This document shows, one piece after another, positions 18,245 to 26,955 of a stretch of 64,000 nt of DNA. The translations under genes were made by a program, and so were the position numbers. Position 1 is the first letter of the stretch. Each line of letters starts with the position of its first letter. The stretch is taken from NCBI GenBank assembly GCA_016721945.1, contig JADKHC010000028.1, forward strand, positions 4,011-68,010, given 5' to 3'. This DNA is from Verrucomicrobiota bacterium. GTDB taxonomy: Bacteria > Verrucomicrobiota > Verrucomicrobiia > Opitutales > Opitutaceae. The notes beneath the pieces were generated by a model. It had not been told where the DNA came from, did not search any database, and saw only the letters and a program-made list of their open reading frames with translations.

Positions 18245-20272
18245 ATGAAAACACGCCTGACCAACCTCCTCGTGGGTTCCGCCCTCGTCGCCGCCTCCGC
18301 TGCGACCGCCTTGGCCGCACCCACAGTTTCCCGCCTCACACCGCCCAGTTTGATGTTCTCCACCGGTGAAGCCGGCGCGCCCTACATCGCGCGATTTCTG
18401 CCCGGACAACGCTTCGATCTCCAGGCCACGATCCGACCCGATAGTGGCCAGACGATCACTGGCGCAACTTTCCTAATCGATGGCAAAAAAGTCGCTGGCT
18501 CCATCACGCTGACCGCGTGTAACTCCGCCGGTCTTCCCGCCAACACCGTAGCTCCCACGCTTCGCGCTTACAGCCAGCAACGGCCTGGCGTGCATACCAT
18601 AACCATCAAAGCTACCCAAAGCGACGGCCAGACCGTCAGCGCCAAAGGCGAATTTGAAATCGCCGAGATCGAGCGCAACGGCCGCCGTGCGAAAAACATC
18701 ATCGTCATGATCGGCGACGGCATGGGCATCGCGCACCGCTCCGCCGCCCGTGTCATGTACAAAGGTGTCTTTCAGGGCAAAACGCTCGATCCACTCGAAA
18801 TGGATGACATGGATGCGACGGCCTTCGTGAAAACGGCCTCGCTGAACTCGATCATCACCGATTCAGCTCCCGGCGCTTTTTGCTACTCCGGCGGCAACAA
18901 AGCCAACAACAATCAGGAAGGTGTTTTCCCCGACGACACGACGGACAAATTTGATAATCCCCGCGTTGAGCTAATTGGCGAATACCTTGCCCGCACACAG
19001 GGGAAATGGCTCGGCATCGTCACCACGGCCGATGTTTTTGACGCCACGCCCGCCGCCTTCGGCGCACATACTCAGGACCGCGGTGCCGGCACGGGCATCT
19101 GCGACGGTTACTTTGACGAACATGTCGCCAGTTCTAATCTTCGCGTACTTCTCGGCGGTGGCCGCAAATGGTTTCTCCCGAACAGCACGCCTGGCAGCGC
19201 GCGCAGTGCAGCGAATGACTCAATCCTCCCCACCGAACTCGCCAGCGCCTGGGGCGTCGCCACCGGTGCGAGCGATCCGGCGCGTAATCTGATCGGCGAT
19301 TTCCAAACCGCTGGTTTCACCTATGTGCCCGATCGCGCCGCACTCGGCACCGTTTCATCCAGCACGACCAAGCTCCTCGGTCTTTTCGCCCTCTCAAACA
19401 TGAACGTCGCCAAGGACAAACTCGACGGCCGCCGCGGCGTGATTCCGGCCGGTTCGACTCAATCAGTCGTCGCCGATTACGGTTTCCCGGATCAGCCACT
19501 CCTTGAAGAAATGACTTCGGCGGCGCTCAACGTTCTCTCGAAAAATCCACGCGGTTTCGTGCTGATGGTCGAAGCGGCTTCTATCGACAAACAGGCCCAC
19601 AACATGGATTCCGACCGCTGGCTGCTCGAAACCATCGAATTCGACAAAGCGATCGGCATCGCAAAACAGTTTGCGCAAAAAAATCCTGACACGCTCGTCA
19701 TCGTCACCGCCGACCACGAATGCGCCGGCGTCAACATCATCGGCTCCTCCACCGTGACCAACGCCAACCTGCTCGCCCGCGCCACGAATCCCGACGCCAC
19801 AACCGGAATCAGCCGTCTACGCGACCAAGTTGTTGGCGTTTACGAAGCCGCGAATTTTCCGGTCTACACCCTCGCAACCGACGGTTATCCCGCAGCCACG
19901 GACATCGATTACAAGATGCTTATCGGTTACGCCGGCAACGCCGATCGCTACGAAGACTGGCTGACGAATCCTCGTCCGCTGCGCGACAGTCAGCAGCCTT
20001 TCAACGGTATTGCTCCGCTCAATACATACCCGAATGGCCCGAAGAACCGCGATGCTGAGGGCAACTTCCTCGTCACCGGTCAAGTGCCCGGATCGTCAGC
20101 CGTTCACACCGGCTCCGATATCCCGCTCACCGCGAGCGGACGCGGCGCGAGCTTGTTCAAAGGTGTGCTGGATAACACCGATGTCTTCTTCCTCGCGATG
20201 CAGGCAGCCGTCGGTGGCGTCGACGAAGATGAAGAGCGGTTTCATCACCACCGTCCTTGGCACCGGCGCTAA
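18245..20272 (+). CDS. Exported alkaline phosphatase
   Basis: 675 residues. A signal peptide (1-24), an N-terminal beta-sandwich-like region (25-145), then a PhoA-superfamily core. Metal Asp158 lies in VMIGDGMG, the nucleophile is probably Ser207 in ITDSAPGAFCYSGG, and further ligands are in VEAASIDKQAHNMD, VTADHE and AVHTGSDIPL. It should release phosphate from organic esters in the periplasm. The C-terminus is a short His/Arg-rich tail (RFHHHRPWHRR). A strong terminator follows. A link to the PhoR/PhoB pair at 52-54 kb is plausible, but I saw no clear Pho box. Confidence 0.93.
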   Translation: MKTRLTNLLVGSALVAASAATALAAPTVSRLTPPSLMFSTGEAGAPYIARFLPGQRFDLQATIRPDSGQTITGATFLIDGKKVAGSITLTACNSAGLPANTVAPTLRAYSQQRPGVHTITIKATQSDGQTVSAKGEFEIAEIERNGRRAKNIIVMIGDGMGIAHRSAARVMYKGVFQGKTLDPLEMDDMDATAFVKTASLNSIITDSAPGAFCYSGGNKANNNQEGVFPDDTTDKFDNPRVELIGEYLARTQGKWLGIVTTADVFDATPAAFGAHTQDRGAGTGICDGYFDEHVASSNLRVLLGGGRKWFLPNSTPGSARSAANDSILPTELASAWGVATGASDPARNLIGDFQTAGFTYVPDRAALGTVSSSTTKLLGLFALSNMNVAKDKLDGRRGVIPAGSTQSVVADYGFPDQPLLEEMTSAALNVLSKNPRGFVLMVEAASIDKQAHNMDSDRWLLETIEFDKAIGIAKQFAQKNPDTLVIVTADHECAGVNIIGSSTVTNANLLARATNPDATTGISRLRDQVVGVYEAANFPVYTLATDGYPAATDIDYKMLIGYAGNADRYEDWLTNPRPLRDSQQPFNGIAPLNTYPNGPKNRDAEGNFLVTGQVPGSSAVHTGSDIPLTASGRGASLFKGVLDNTDVFFLAMQAAVGGVDEDEERFHHHRPWHRR

Positions 20273-20297
20273 GTTTTGTAATCTCGTTTGATTTTCC

Positions 20298-20328
20298 AGC
20301 CGACGCTGAAAGGCGTCGGCTTTTTTTA
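20298..20328 (+). terminator. Rho-independent terminator after alkaline phosphatase
   Basis: GCCGACGC pairs perfectly with GCGTCGGC around a six-base loop and is followed by seven T residues. Confidence 0.9.
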
Positions 20329-20404
20329 CGCCGAAAAACGTCGCGTGTCGTCCTTCAACTGGTTTTCCATGGTGGCGACGTGGTCAAAACCCGTCGACCC
20401 GGTC

Positions 20405-20755
20405 ATGTATCAAGTCACCTTTTCTGAACAAAGCATGCGCGAGCTCAACAAGCTCGACAAGCTGGCCCAACTGGAAGCCGTTGAGCCCATCAGCAGCCTT
20501 AAACCCGCTGATCTCGCAAACCCGCGCGAACCGCTCGGCCGTTTCAACCGTGCCGGTCACCCGCTGTACCGACTGCGCGCCGGAGATTTTCGTTTTTATT
20601 TCGATGTGAACGGCGAGACACTGCACACGCTCTACATTCTCCACAAAAATTCGTTGGAGGATTTTCTGTTGCGCAACAAACTGCCCGTTTCTGAGGAGCA
20701 GCTCGTCGAGCAACACTCCAAGTTTTGGAAATACCTCGAAACCCTGACAAAGTAG
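20405..20755 (+). CDS. RelE/ParE-fold protein
   Basis: 116 residues from the ATG at 20405; the frame is open to 20288, through the terminator, so the longer form is unlikely. MYQVTFSEQSMRELNKLD and RFNRAGHPLYRLRAGDFRFYFDV plus a C-terminal HKNSLEDFLL match the RelE/ParE ribonuclease-toxin fold. No antitoxin gene is adjacent. The gene lies 8 bp before pssA, so it may be a domesticated housekeeping member rather than a toxin. Confidence 0.75.
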   Translation: MYQVTFSEQSMRELNKLDKLAQLEAVEPISSLKPADLANPREPLGRFNRAGHPLYRLRAGDFRFYFDVNGETLHTLYILHKNSLEDFLLRNKLPVSEEQLVEQHSKFWKYLETLTK

Positions 20756-20763
20756 GCGCCACC

Positions 20764-21666
20764 ATGGCTCACGACAACGCTCCACGGAAGGATTTCGAGC
20801 GCGGAGATCCTTACACGGTCGCTAACGCTAGTCGGATTTATTTTCTGCCGAACTTGATGACGGCAGGAAATTTGTTCTGCGGTTTCTTCGCCTGTTTGAA
20901 GTGCATCGAAGCCGCATTCATCCGGCGCGGTGCTCTGGTCGACACCAGTACATTGCCGCACGAAGCCATTATCCTCTATAAAGAAGCGGTCTGGTATATT
21001 TTTGGCGCGATGGCTTGCGACGCACTTGACGGCCGTTTGGCGCGCATGGGCGGACGCGAATCGCTCTTTGGCGCGGAATTCGATTCGTTGGCCGACATCG
21101 TTTCCTTCGGTCTCGCGCCGGCGTTGATGGTTTATTTTTTGATCCTCGCACCCGCGGAAGGTAACCCGAACTTCATCGGTGCTGGTGGATTTCTTGGGTT
21201 TATTTATTTGCTCTGCGCCGGTGTGCGCCTCGCACGTTTTAACGTCATCACGCACCCGCTGCTCCATCGTCACAGCAACCACGACAAACCCAGCAGCAAA
21301 GATTTTGTTGGTCTGCCAGTGCCAGCAGCAGCAGGCACTGTGGGCGCGCTTGTCCTTTTTATTTTGAATCTGGCCGAGCACGACAAGTCCCTCCAACGCT
21401 GGGCACTCGCACTTCCGCCGCTGTTGTTGTTGATCGCACTGATGATGGTCAGCACCGTGCTTTATCCCAGCGGCAAGCAGATCGATCTGCGCACCAAGAC
21501 GCGCCTCACCACGCTCGTACTCTACGTCGCCATCGCAGCTGCGGTGATATTCTTCAAAGAATACGGCATGCTCACGCTTTGTCTCGGTTACATTTTCTTC
21601 GGACTGATTCGCCATCTTCGCCGCAAGAAAATCCAGAAAACCACCCCGCCTTTTCCCGTCACCTGA
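20764..21666 (+). CDS. pssA: CDP-diacylglycerol-serine O-phosphatidyltransferase
   Basis: 300 residues from the ATG at 20764. It makes phosphatidylserine from CDP-diacylglycerol and serine, the first step toward phosphatidylethanolamine. The CDP-alcohol phosphotransferase signature is seen as DALDGRLARMGG, then GAEFDSLAD, within a multi-helix membrane protein. The loop after the third helix is rich in Lys/His/Asn. It follows the RelE-like gene after 8 bp. No phosphatidylserine decarboxylase gene is nearby. Confidence 0.92.
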   Translation: MAHDNAPRKDFERGDPYTVANASRIYFLPNLMTAGNLFCGFFACLKCIEAAFIRRGALVDTSTLPHEAIILYKEAVWYIFGAMACDALDGRLARMGGRESLFGAEFDSLADIVSFGLAPALMVYFLILAPAEGNPNFIGAGGFLGFIYLLCAGVRLARFNVITHPLLHRHSNHDKPSSKDFVGLPVPAAAGTVGALVLFILNLAEHDKSLQRWALALPPLLLLIALMMVSTVLYPSGKQIDLRTKTRLTTLVLYVAIAAAVIFFKEYGMLTLCLGYIFFGLIRHLRRKKIQKTTPPFPVT

Positions 21667-21904
21667 TTTCGTGTGAGCAACTCACCAGTAAACAACCAAC
21701 AACTCCACCCTTGCGCATAACCCCATGGTTATTGGTCTCACGACTTAGATTTACTCACAGCTTTTTTCGCCCCACTTTCAGAGTAGAACCGGCCAGTTAT
21801 CGTAGTTTTTCGCAGCCTATATGAATACTGATAACATTCATTATTGAATTAGGTTCTATTTAGACTTTGTTAACTAAGCATCACGCGCGTTCCCCCAGCC
21901 ATCC
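21667..21904. promoter_or_regulatory. AT-rich leader upstream of dnaN
   Basis: About 240 bp without a gene, noticeably AT-rich from 21770 to 21880. It must hold the dnaN promoter. I could not pick a reliable -35/-10 pair, and only loose DnaA-box-like words (for example TTTACTCACAG) are present, so I do not call an origin. Confidence 0.4.
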
Positions 21905-23029
21905 ATGAAATTTAAAATCAATCGCGATCATTTCAGCAACGGACTCGCCCAAGTCCTCAACGTTGTTGGCTCAAAAGCCACCATGCCGATTTTGAGCAAT
22001 GTCCTGATCGAAGCCGATAAAGATTTCATTCTGCTCACCACGACGAATCTCGACCTCGGCATCCGCTGCAAAATCAAAGCTGACGTCAAAGAAAGCGGCG
22101 CGGTCACGCTCCCGGTTAAGCGTCTCGCCTCCATCGTACGCGATCTGCCCAACGTCGACGTCTCGCTCGACGCCTCGCCCAATCATCAGGTCAAGATCGC
22201 TTCTGGCGGATCGAACTTCCGCATCATGGGCATCGGCAAAGAAGAATTTCCTCCGCTGCCCGAGTTCGCCGAAGAAAAGTCGTTCAACCTCGAACAGGCC
22301 GAGCTCACCTCGATGCTCAAGAGTGTGTCCTACGCGCAATCGACCGATGAGACGCGCTACATCCTCAACGGCGTCTACTTTAGCTTTAAAGAGGGCAAGC
22401 TGACGCTTGTAGCCACTGACGGCCGTCGTCTCGCACTCACCAACAAGGAAATCGAAGTTCCCGCAACGAGTGCAGGTAGCATTATTCTCCCAGCGAAAAC
22501 CGTGGCCGAACTCGTGCGCATGCTCGACAAGGGCGAAAAAGTTAAGATCTCGTTCAGCGAACGCCGCGCTGCCTTCCAAATCAATACCGACAAAGACAGC
22601 AGCGGTTTGGTCGATAGTATCTACCTCTACTCCAAGGTTGTAGAAGGCAATTACCCGAATTATAACCAGGTTATTCCCAAAGAAACGCACCAGCGCATCA
22701 AGTTGGAGCGCGAACTTTTCCTCCAGTGCGTGCATCGCGCCGCGTTGGTGTGCAGCGAAAAATCCAACTCCGTGAAAGTGAAACTCAGCAGTAACCTGCT
22801 CGAGATCACCGCACAAAGCCCCGACTTTGGTGACGCCCATGAATCCATGGCCATCGCCTACAGCGGTCCTGAACTTCAAGTCGCCTTTAATCCGCAATTC
22901 ATCATGGACCCGCTTCGCGCGCTCGCCAAAGACGAAGTCTTTTTCGAAGTGAAGGACGAGGTAAGCCCTGGTGTTTTCAAAACGCTGGAAAGCTTTATCT
23001 GCGTTATCATGCCCGTGCGCTTGAGCTAA
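21905..23029 (+). CDS. dnaN: DNA polymerase III beta subunit (sliding clamp)
   Basis: 374 residues of full family length, three clamp domains, beginning MKFKINRDHFSNGLAQVLNV. Conserved stretches include RYILNGVYF, LVATDGRRLA and the C-terminal CVIMPVRL. The dimer encircles DNA and tethers polymerase III. dnaA and recF, its usual neighbours, are absent here; pssA lies upstream and a membrane protein downstream. Confidence 0.97.
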   Translation: MKFKINRDHFSNGLAQVLNVVGSKATMPILSNVLIEADKDFILLTTTNLDLGIRCKIKADVKESGAVTLPVKRLASIVRDLPNVDVSLDASPNHQVKIASGGSNFRIMGIGKEEFPPLPEFAEEKSFNLEQAELTSMLKSVSYAQSTDETRYILNGVYFSFKEGKLTLVATDGRRLALTNKEIEVPATSAGSIILPAKTVAELVRMLDKGEKVKISFSERRAAFQINTDKDSSGLVDSIYLYSKVVEGNYPNYNQVIPKETHQRIKLERELFLQCVHRAALVCSEKSNSVKVKLSSNLLEITAQSPDFGDAHESMAIAYSGPELQVAFNPQFIMDPLRALAKDEVFFEVKDEVSPGVFKTLESFICVIMPVRLS

Positions 23030-23107
23030 GCATCGGCCAGCGTTTATTTCCGTTTCGTCAATCAAGCAGGCTGCGGGGTCACCCGACTCTCCAGCCTCAT
23101 TCTGTCG

Positions 23108-23986
23108 ATGGATCCTACGTACTATTTGTTTCTCGGCATGGTTCTCTCGCTGACATTGTTTCAGCTCAACCAGCGTTATGCCTCGCCCGTACTTGCGATC
23201 ATAAACCGGTGGCTACGCTGGCTGATCTTTGCAATGGGCGCGGCGAAAATCACTGTCGATTCCGGCTGGTTGGACCGTCCCTACTGGGTGTTGGCGGCGG
23301 GTTTTTTCCTCCTCTGGTTTCTCGGCGAGACACTCTACAACTGGCTCGCCATCCACGCACTCAGCGTGAGCCCGCTGCCGCTGTTTCCCCGTTTCACGAT
23401 GAACAGCTCGGGCGAAGAATGGCCGACCAACCCGCGCTTCCTAAAAATTCGCGATTGGCTGCGCGCCCAGTCTTTCAAACACGTCCAGGCCTTGCGCGCG
23501 GAAGTGGCTCCGGGAGTTTATCTCCGGGTGTCGATTTATCAGGACCAGGCCTCGCAGATCCGTCTTCAAATCACTTTCATCCCCCAGCCCAACGGCGCGA
23601 TCTCCGTCTGCTACAGCCTGGCCACGCAAACAACCAGTGGCTATCGCTACGTCACCGACAATCTCTATCTACCCTTCGGAGGATTTTATCCGGAGAACTG
23701 GCTGGTTTCACGTAATCCTTGGAGCCGTACGTTACCCAGTCTGTTGGCTCTTCACCGCAAGCGACTGGTTCGGGCTAATGCGATGGCGCTCGAGTGGAAT
23801 ACGGATCCGCTCAACGACCTCAACAGCCAGCAAGTCGAGCTTGAGCAGGTGAACACCGAACTCGGTTTTCTAACCCCGCATCAAGATCGCGAAGATTACG
23901 GCAAGATGACCTACGAAGGCCGTTACCGTGTGTGGAAAGAGATCTGGCTCCTCAACTACTTCGGCCGGAGCGCACGCTACGAGTAA
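23108..23986 (+). CDS. Conserved membrane-anchored protein, unknown
   Basis: 292 residues. Two or three N-terminal hydrophobic segments (about 5-20, 35-50, 60-85) are followed by a soluble region with SFKHVQALRAEVAPGVYLRV and a Tyr/Trp-rich stretch ending WLLNYFGRSARYE. No family recognised. It lies 78 bp after dnaN on the same strand. Probably faces the cytoplasm, by charge distribution. Confidence 0.72.
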   Translation: MDPTYYLFLGMVLSLTLFQLNQRYASPVLAIINRWLRWLIFAMGAAKITVDSGWLDRPYWVLAAGFFLLWFLGETLYNWLAIHALSVSPLPLFPRFTMNSSGEEWPTNPRFLKIRDWLRAQSFKHVQALRAEVAPGVYLRVSIYQDQASQIRLQITFIPQPNGAISVCYSLATQTTSGYRYVTDNLYLPFGGFYPENWLVSRNPWSRTLPSLLALHRKRLVRANAMALEWNTDPLNDLNSQQVELEQVNTELGFLTPHQDREDYGKMTYEGRYRVWKEIWLLNYFGRSARYE

Positions 23987-24003
23987 GGCGGTTCACTTTG
24001 TTT

Positions 24004-24035
24004 GAATGTAGGCGGGGTGCCCTCACCCCGCATTT
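24004..24035. repeat. GCGGGGTG hairpin repeat, intergenic copy
   Basis: GCGGGGTG-CCCT-CACCCCGC is a perfect 8 bp hairpin preceded by TGAATGTAG. The same unit occurs inverted inside oleC at 31644-31677. It sits between convergent genes and has no T-run, so it is not a standard terminator. Confidence 0.75.
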
Positions 24036-24039
24036 TCGT

Positions 24040-25320
24040 TCACACTTTCTTCCGCAACGTCGTCACGCATTCCAAGTGACGCGTCTGCGGGAAAAGATCG
24101 AACGGCTGCACGGCGGTAAGTTCATAACCAGCGGTCGTAAACAATTTCAAATCGCGCATCTGTGTCGCCGGATCGCAACTCACGTAAACTACGCCGCGCG
24201 GACCGAAGGCGAACAGCTGCTGCAAGAATGATTCGTCGCAGCCCTTGCGCGGCGGATCGATCACCACGACGGTGTCGGCCGCAGGAAACGTAAGCCCGGC
24301 GAAAATTGCCGAAGCGTCGCCCGCTTGAAACGTAGCGTTTGCAATGGCGTTGGCGGTGGCGTTTTGCCGGGCAAACACCACTGAAGATTCGCTGATTTCG
24401 ATGCCAGCCACGCGCTCGAACGACTTCGCTGCCGACAGCGCAAACAAACCGCTGCCGCAGTACGCATCCACGAGGAAACGCGCACCTGAAGCCGCCGCTT
24501 GTTCACGCACATAACCGGTAAAAACCGGTAGAATAAATGGATTGTTTTGAAAAAAATCGCGGGCGAGAAAATGCAGTTTCAGCCCCGCCACATCTTCGGT
24601 GATGACCTCGTCGTAGTTGGTTGTCACTACACCGCCAGCATCACGCAACAACACCGTGGCGCCGCGTTTGTAGTCGCCCGCTGTGGCCTTCGCCAGAATC
24701 TCGGCGCGAAGGCCGGTCAGTCGCTCGTTGATGGGTGCGGTTGCGATCGGACATTTCGGAACGTCGAGCAGATCGAAGCGCGTGCCTTGGCGCAGAAAAC
24801 CGATAGGCAGGTTTAATGGTTCGTTCGCTGGACGAGGTGCTTCGTCGAAGCGTGGTTCGCGCGGTGGATTGAAATGCGGCGTGATTTTCGAGCGATAGCC
24901 GTATTGTTGGGGCGAACCGATGGTTGGTGCCACGGGGAATTCCACGCCCGCCATGTGTTGCAAGAGTTCTTCCACCTGACGGCGTTTCCAGGTGAGCTGT
25001 TGGTTATAGGAAAAATTCTGGTACTGGCATCCGCCGCAACGGCCAAAGAGCGGACAGAGTGGCGCCACACGGTCGGGAGAAGCGGTCAGGACTTCGACGA
25101 GATCGGCTTCGGAAAAGTTCTTGTGATTGCGAAACACGCGCGCCTTTACGCGTTCGCCAGGCAGCGTGAAGGGTACCATGACGACCCAGCGCGATTCCGG
25201 CTCGTTCGGCAACGGTACACGACCCAGCCCCACGCCGAGATTGGTCAGCGTGACGATTTCCAGCTCGATTTCCGAGTGATAGGCGAACGGCAGGTCGTTA
25301 AATTTCTTCTTTTTGGCCAC
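24040..25320 (-). CDS. RNA uracil-5-methyltransferase, RlmD/TrmA family
   Basis: 426 residues from a GTG at 25320; the frame is open to 25620 but that part runs through the opposing gene. It has an N-terminal TRAM-like region, an iron-sulfur site (CPLFGRCGGC plus Cys in PKCPIA), a SAM-binding VDAYCGSGLFAL, and a catalytic VYVSCDPATQMRDL. It should convert uridine to 5-methyluridine in rRNA or tRNA; the exact position cannot be assigned. It is divergent from a TrmH-family methyltransferase across about 87 bp. Confidence 0.88.
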   Translation of the reverse strand: MAKKKKFNDLPFAYHSEIELEIVTLTNLGVGLGRVPLPNEPESRWVVMVPFTLPGERVKARVFRNHKNFSEADLVEVLTASPDRVAPLCPLFGRCGGCQYQNFSYNQQLTWKRRQVEELLQHMAGVEFPVAPTIGSPQQYGYRSKITPHFNPPREPRFDEAPRPANEPLNLPIGFLRQGTRFDLLDVPKCPIATAPINERLTGLRAEILAKATAGDYKRGATVLLRDAGGVVTTNYDEVITEDVAGLKLHFLARDFFQNNPFILPVFTGYVREQAAASGARFLVDAYCGSGLFALSAAKSFERVAGIEISESSVVFARQNATANAIANATFQAGDASAIFAGLTFPAADTVVVIDPPRKGCDESFLQQLFAFGPRGVVYVSCDPATQMRDLKLFTTAGYELTAVQPFDLFPQTRHLECVTTLRKKV

Positions 25321-25407
25321 AGCTACACAGAGGACACAGAGCGGCGCTCCAATCAAAAGAATAAATTCTCCGTGCCCTTCGCGCTGCCGTCGTTCAATAA
25401 TCCTGCC

Positions 25408-26178
25408 GTGCCTGTCGAAAAGATCACCAGCCTCCAAAATCCCCGGGTAAAACAGCTCGTAAAGCTGCGCGACCGCCGCCCGCGTGACGAAGCCGGCGTT
25501 TTTCTTGTCGAGGGTTACCGCCAGATCCGACGCGCGTTGGAGAAACAAATCTCTCTCACCGAAATCTATTATTCCCCTGACTGGTATCTCGGCGAAAATG
25601 AACCCGCGCTCATCGCACAAGCCGAGGCCGCTGGCGCACAGCTATTCGAACTTTCCAAAGACGCGTTTGCCAAAGTCGCCTATCGCGAGCGCCCCGATGG
25701 CCTGCTCGCCGTCGCACCGCAGTGGAAACGCTCGCTGGCCGAGCTGACGCTCAAACCGCAGCCGTTTCTCCTCGTGGTCGAGGCGATCGAGAAGCCCGGC
25801 AATCTTGGTACAATCCTACGCAGCGCTGATGCTGCGGGCGTGGATGCCGTGATCGTCTGCGATCCCGTTACGGATATTTTTAATCCCAACGTGGTCCGCT
25901 CCTCAACCGGCGTGCTCTTTTCCGTGCCTGTGGTGATCGAGGGCAGCGAACCGGTGCGTGCCTGGCTGCGCGAGCAGCGTATCCGCGCCGTGGCGACAAC
26001 GCCGTCGGCGACCGCGCTCTACACGGATACCGATCTGCGCGGTCCGCTCGCCATCGTGATGGGCAGCGAACAATACGGATTGAGCGATTTTTGGCTGAAG
26101 GAAAGCGACGCTCAGGTCCGCATTCCCTATGGCAGGTCAGGCCGATTCGCTCAACGCGGGCCGTCATACCCTCTTTGA
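25408..26178 (+). CDS. TrmH-family RNA methyltransferase with broken C-terminus
   Basis: From a GTG at 25408. An N-terminal substrate-binding domain (SLQNPRVKQLVKLRDRR) precedes a SPOUT domain with EAIEKPGNLGTILRSADA and IVMGSEQYGLSDFWL. The final SAM-binding knot should read RIPM.G..DSLN. In frame it reads RIPYGRSGRFAQRG. One extra base near 26128 would restore IPMAGQADSLNAG. Even then, the usual last helix is degenerate and the frame stops soon after. So this is either a pseudogene or a sequence error plus a rearranged 3' end. Confidence 0.75.
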   Translation: MPVEKITSLQNPRVKQLVKLRDRRPRDEAGVFLVEGYRQIRRALEKQISLTEIYYSPDWYLGENEPALIAQAEAAGAQLFELSKDAFAKVAYRERPDGLLAVAPQWKRSLAELTLKPQPFLLVVEAIEKPGNLGTILRSADAAGVDAVIVCDPVTDIFNPNVVRSSTGVLFSVPVVIEGSEPVRAWLREQRIRAVATTPSATALYTDTDLRGPLAIVMGSEQYGLSDFWLKESDAQVRIPYGRSGRFAQRGPSYPL

Positions 26179-26874
26179 AGGGCGTTCTTCCCGCGCCCGG
26201 GGGGCCGCCTTGGTACCAAGTTGCATTCAAAATAATAACCATCAATAATCCAAGGAAGGTGAGAGGGCCGAAACAGGCGAACCTTTTTCCGCAGTTCGTC
26301 CCAGAAGCTCGAGGATTGCATTGGAACAGGGCAGGGGGGCCGATTCGGTCCTCAGGCGTGGGCCGCGCAGTGGCGACATCAGGCGGTGTTGCACTTGTGA
26401 TAGCGTAAAGTTCATGATGCGGTTGGGGCGGCAAAGGCAAAGTGATTCACGCTGCCGGGCGACCTTGGCCTGAGTCGTGGGCGGCACGCACACGCTGATC
26501 CGGCCAAAACGGCCTTCGTCCAAACATACACGGCTCCTCGCGTCGGGCGAACTTTTTTAACGCCTGGAGCCGGATCTTTTTGGGATGACTGGGCCGGGGC
26601 AGATCTTCCAACCTTTGGCGAAACGAAGACCGTTGAGGACCAGAGCCCAACATCGTACGCGCTTGCCACCCCTGTCGCGCGCGGGCCGGCGAGAGCCTGA
26701 ACCTGTGGTGGGCGCGACCTCGCCGGTCACAAACCAAGCCTTCACGCAAAAATGAGGATTACGCGCGATGCGCGCGGGGACGCACCAATGCTCGCATTAA
26801 ACCGTTGCGTTGGGCCATGGTCCGCGCCTCGAGCAACTTTGCCGACCGTCCCTCGGGAAATGGCTTTTGGGGCA
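26179..26874. other. About 700 bp orphan segment with inverted ends
   Basis: Several overlapping frames but no recognisable protein. The left edge (26214-26241) and right edge (26911-26940) carry inverted related words: TACCAAGTTGCATTCAAA on the left and its near-inverse TTTGAATGCGACTTGGTA on the right. This bounds a unit of about 730 bp. I found no RNase P, tmRNA or 6S RNA signatures. It could be a decayed insertion next to the broken methyltransferase. Confidence 0.4.
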
Positions 26875-26893
26875 CAAAAAAGCCTCCGGCTTC
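26875..26893 (-). terminator. Short terminator of the oleC-oleD operon
   Basis: On the minus strand, AAGCC-GGA-GGCTT leads into a run of six T residues, about 60 bp beyond the stop of the last operon gene at 26956. The stem is short. Confidence 0.5.
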
Positions 26894-26955
26894 AATCGCT
26901 CGAAGGCAAGTTATTATGCGTTTGAATGCGACTTGGTATAAGAAGTGGTTGCGAA

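Noticed and set aside
21667..21904. Replication origin upstream of dnaN
   Set aside because: AT-rich, but no clear DnaA-box cluster and no dnaA nearby.
26179..26874. RNase P RNA, tmRNA or 6S RNA in the orphan segment
   Set aside because: I looked for the typical conserved words of these RNAs on both strands and did not find them.
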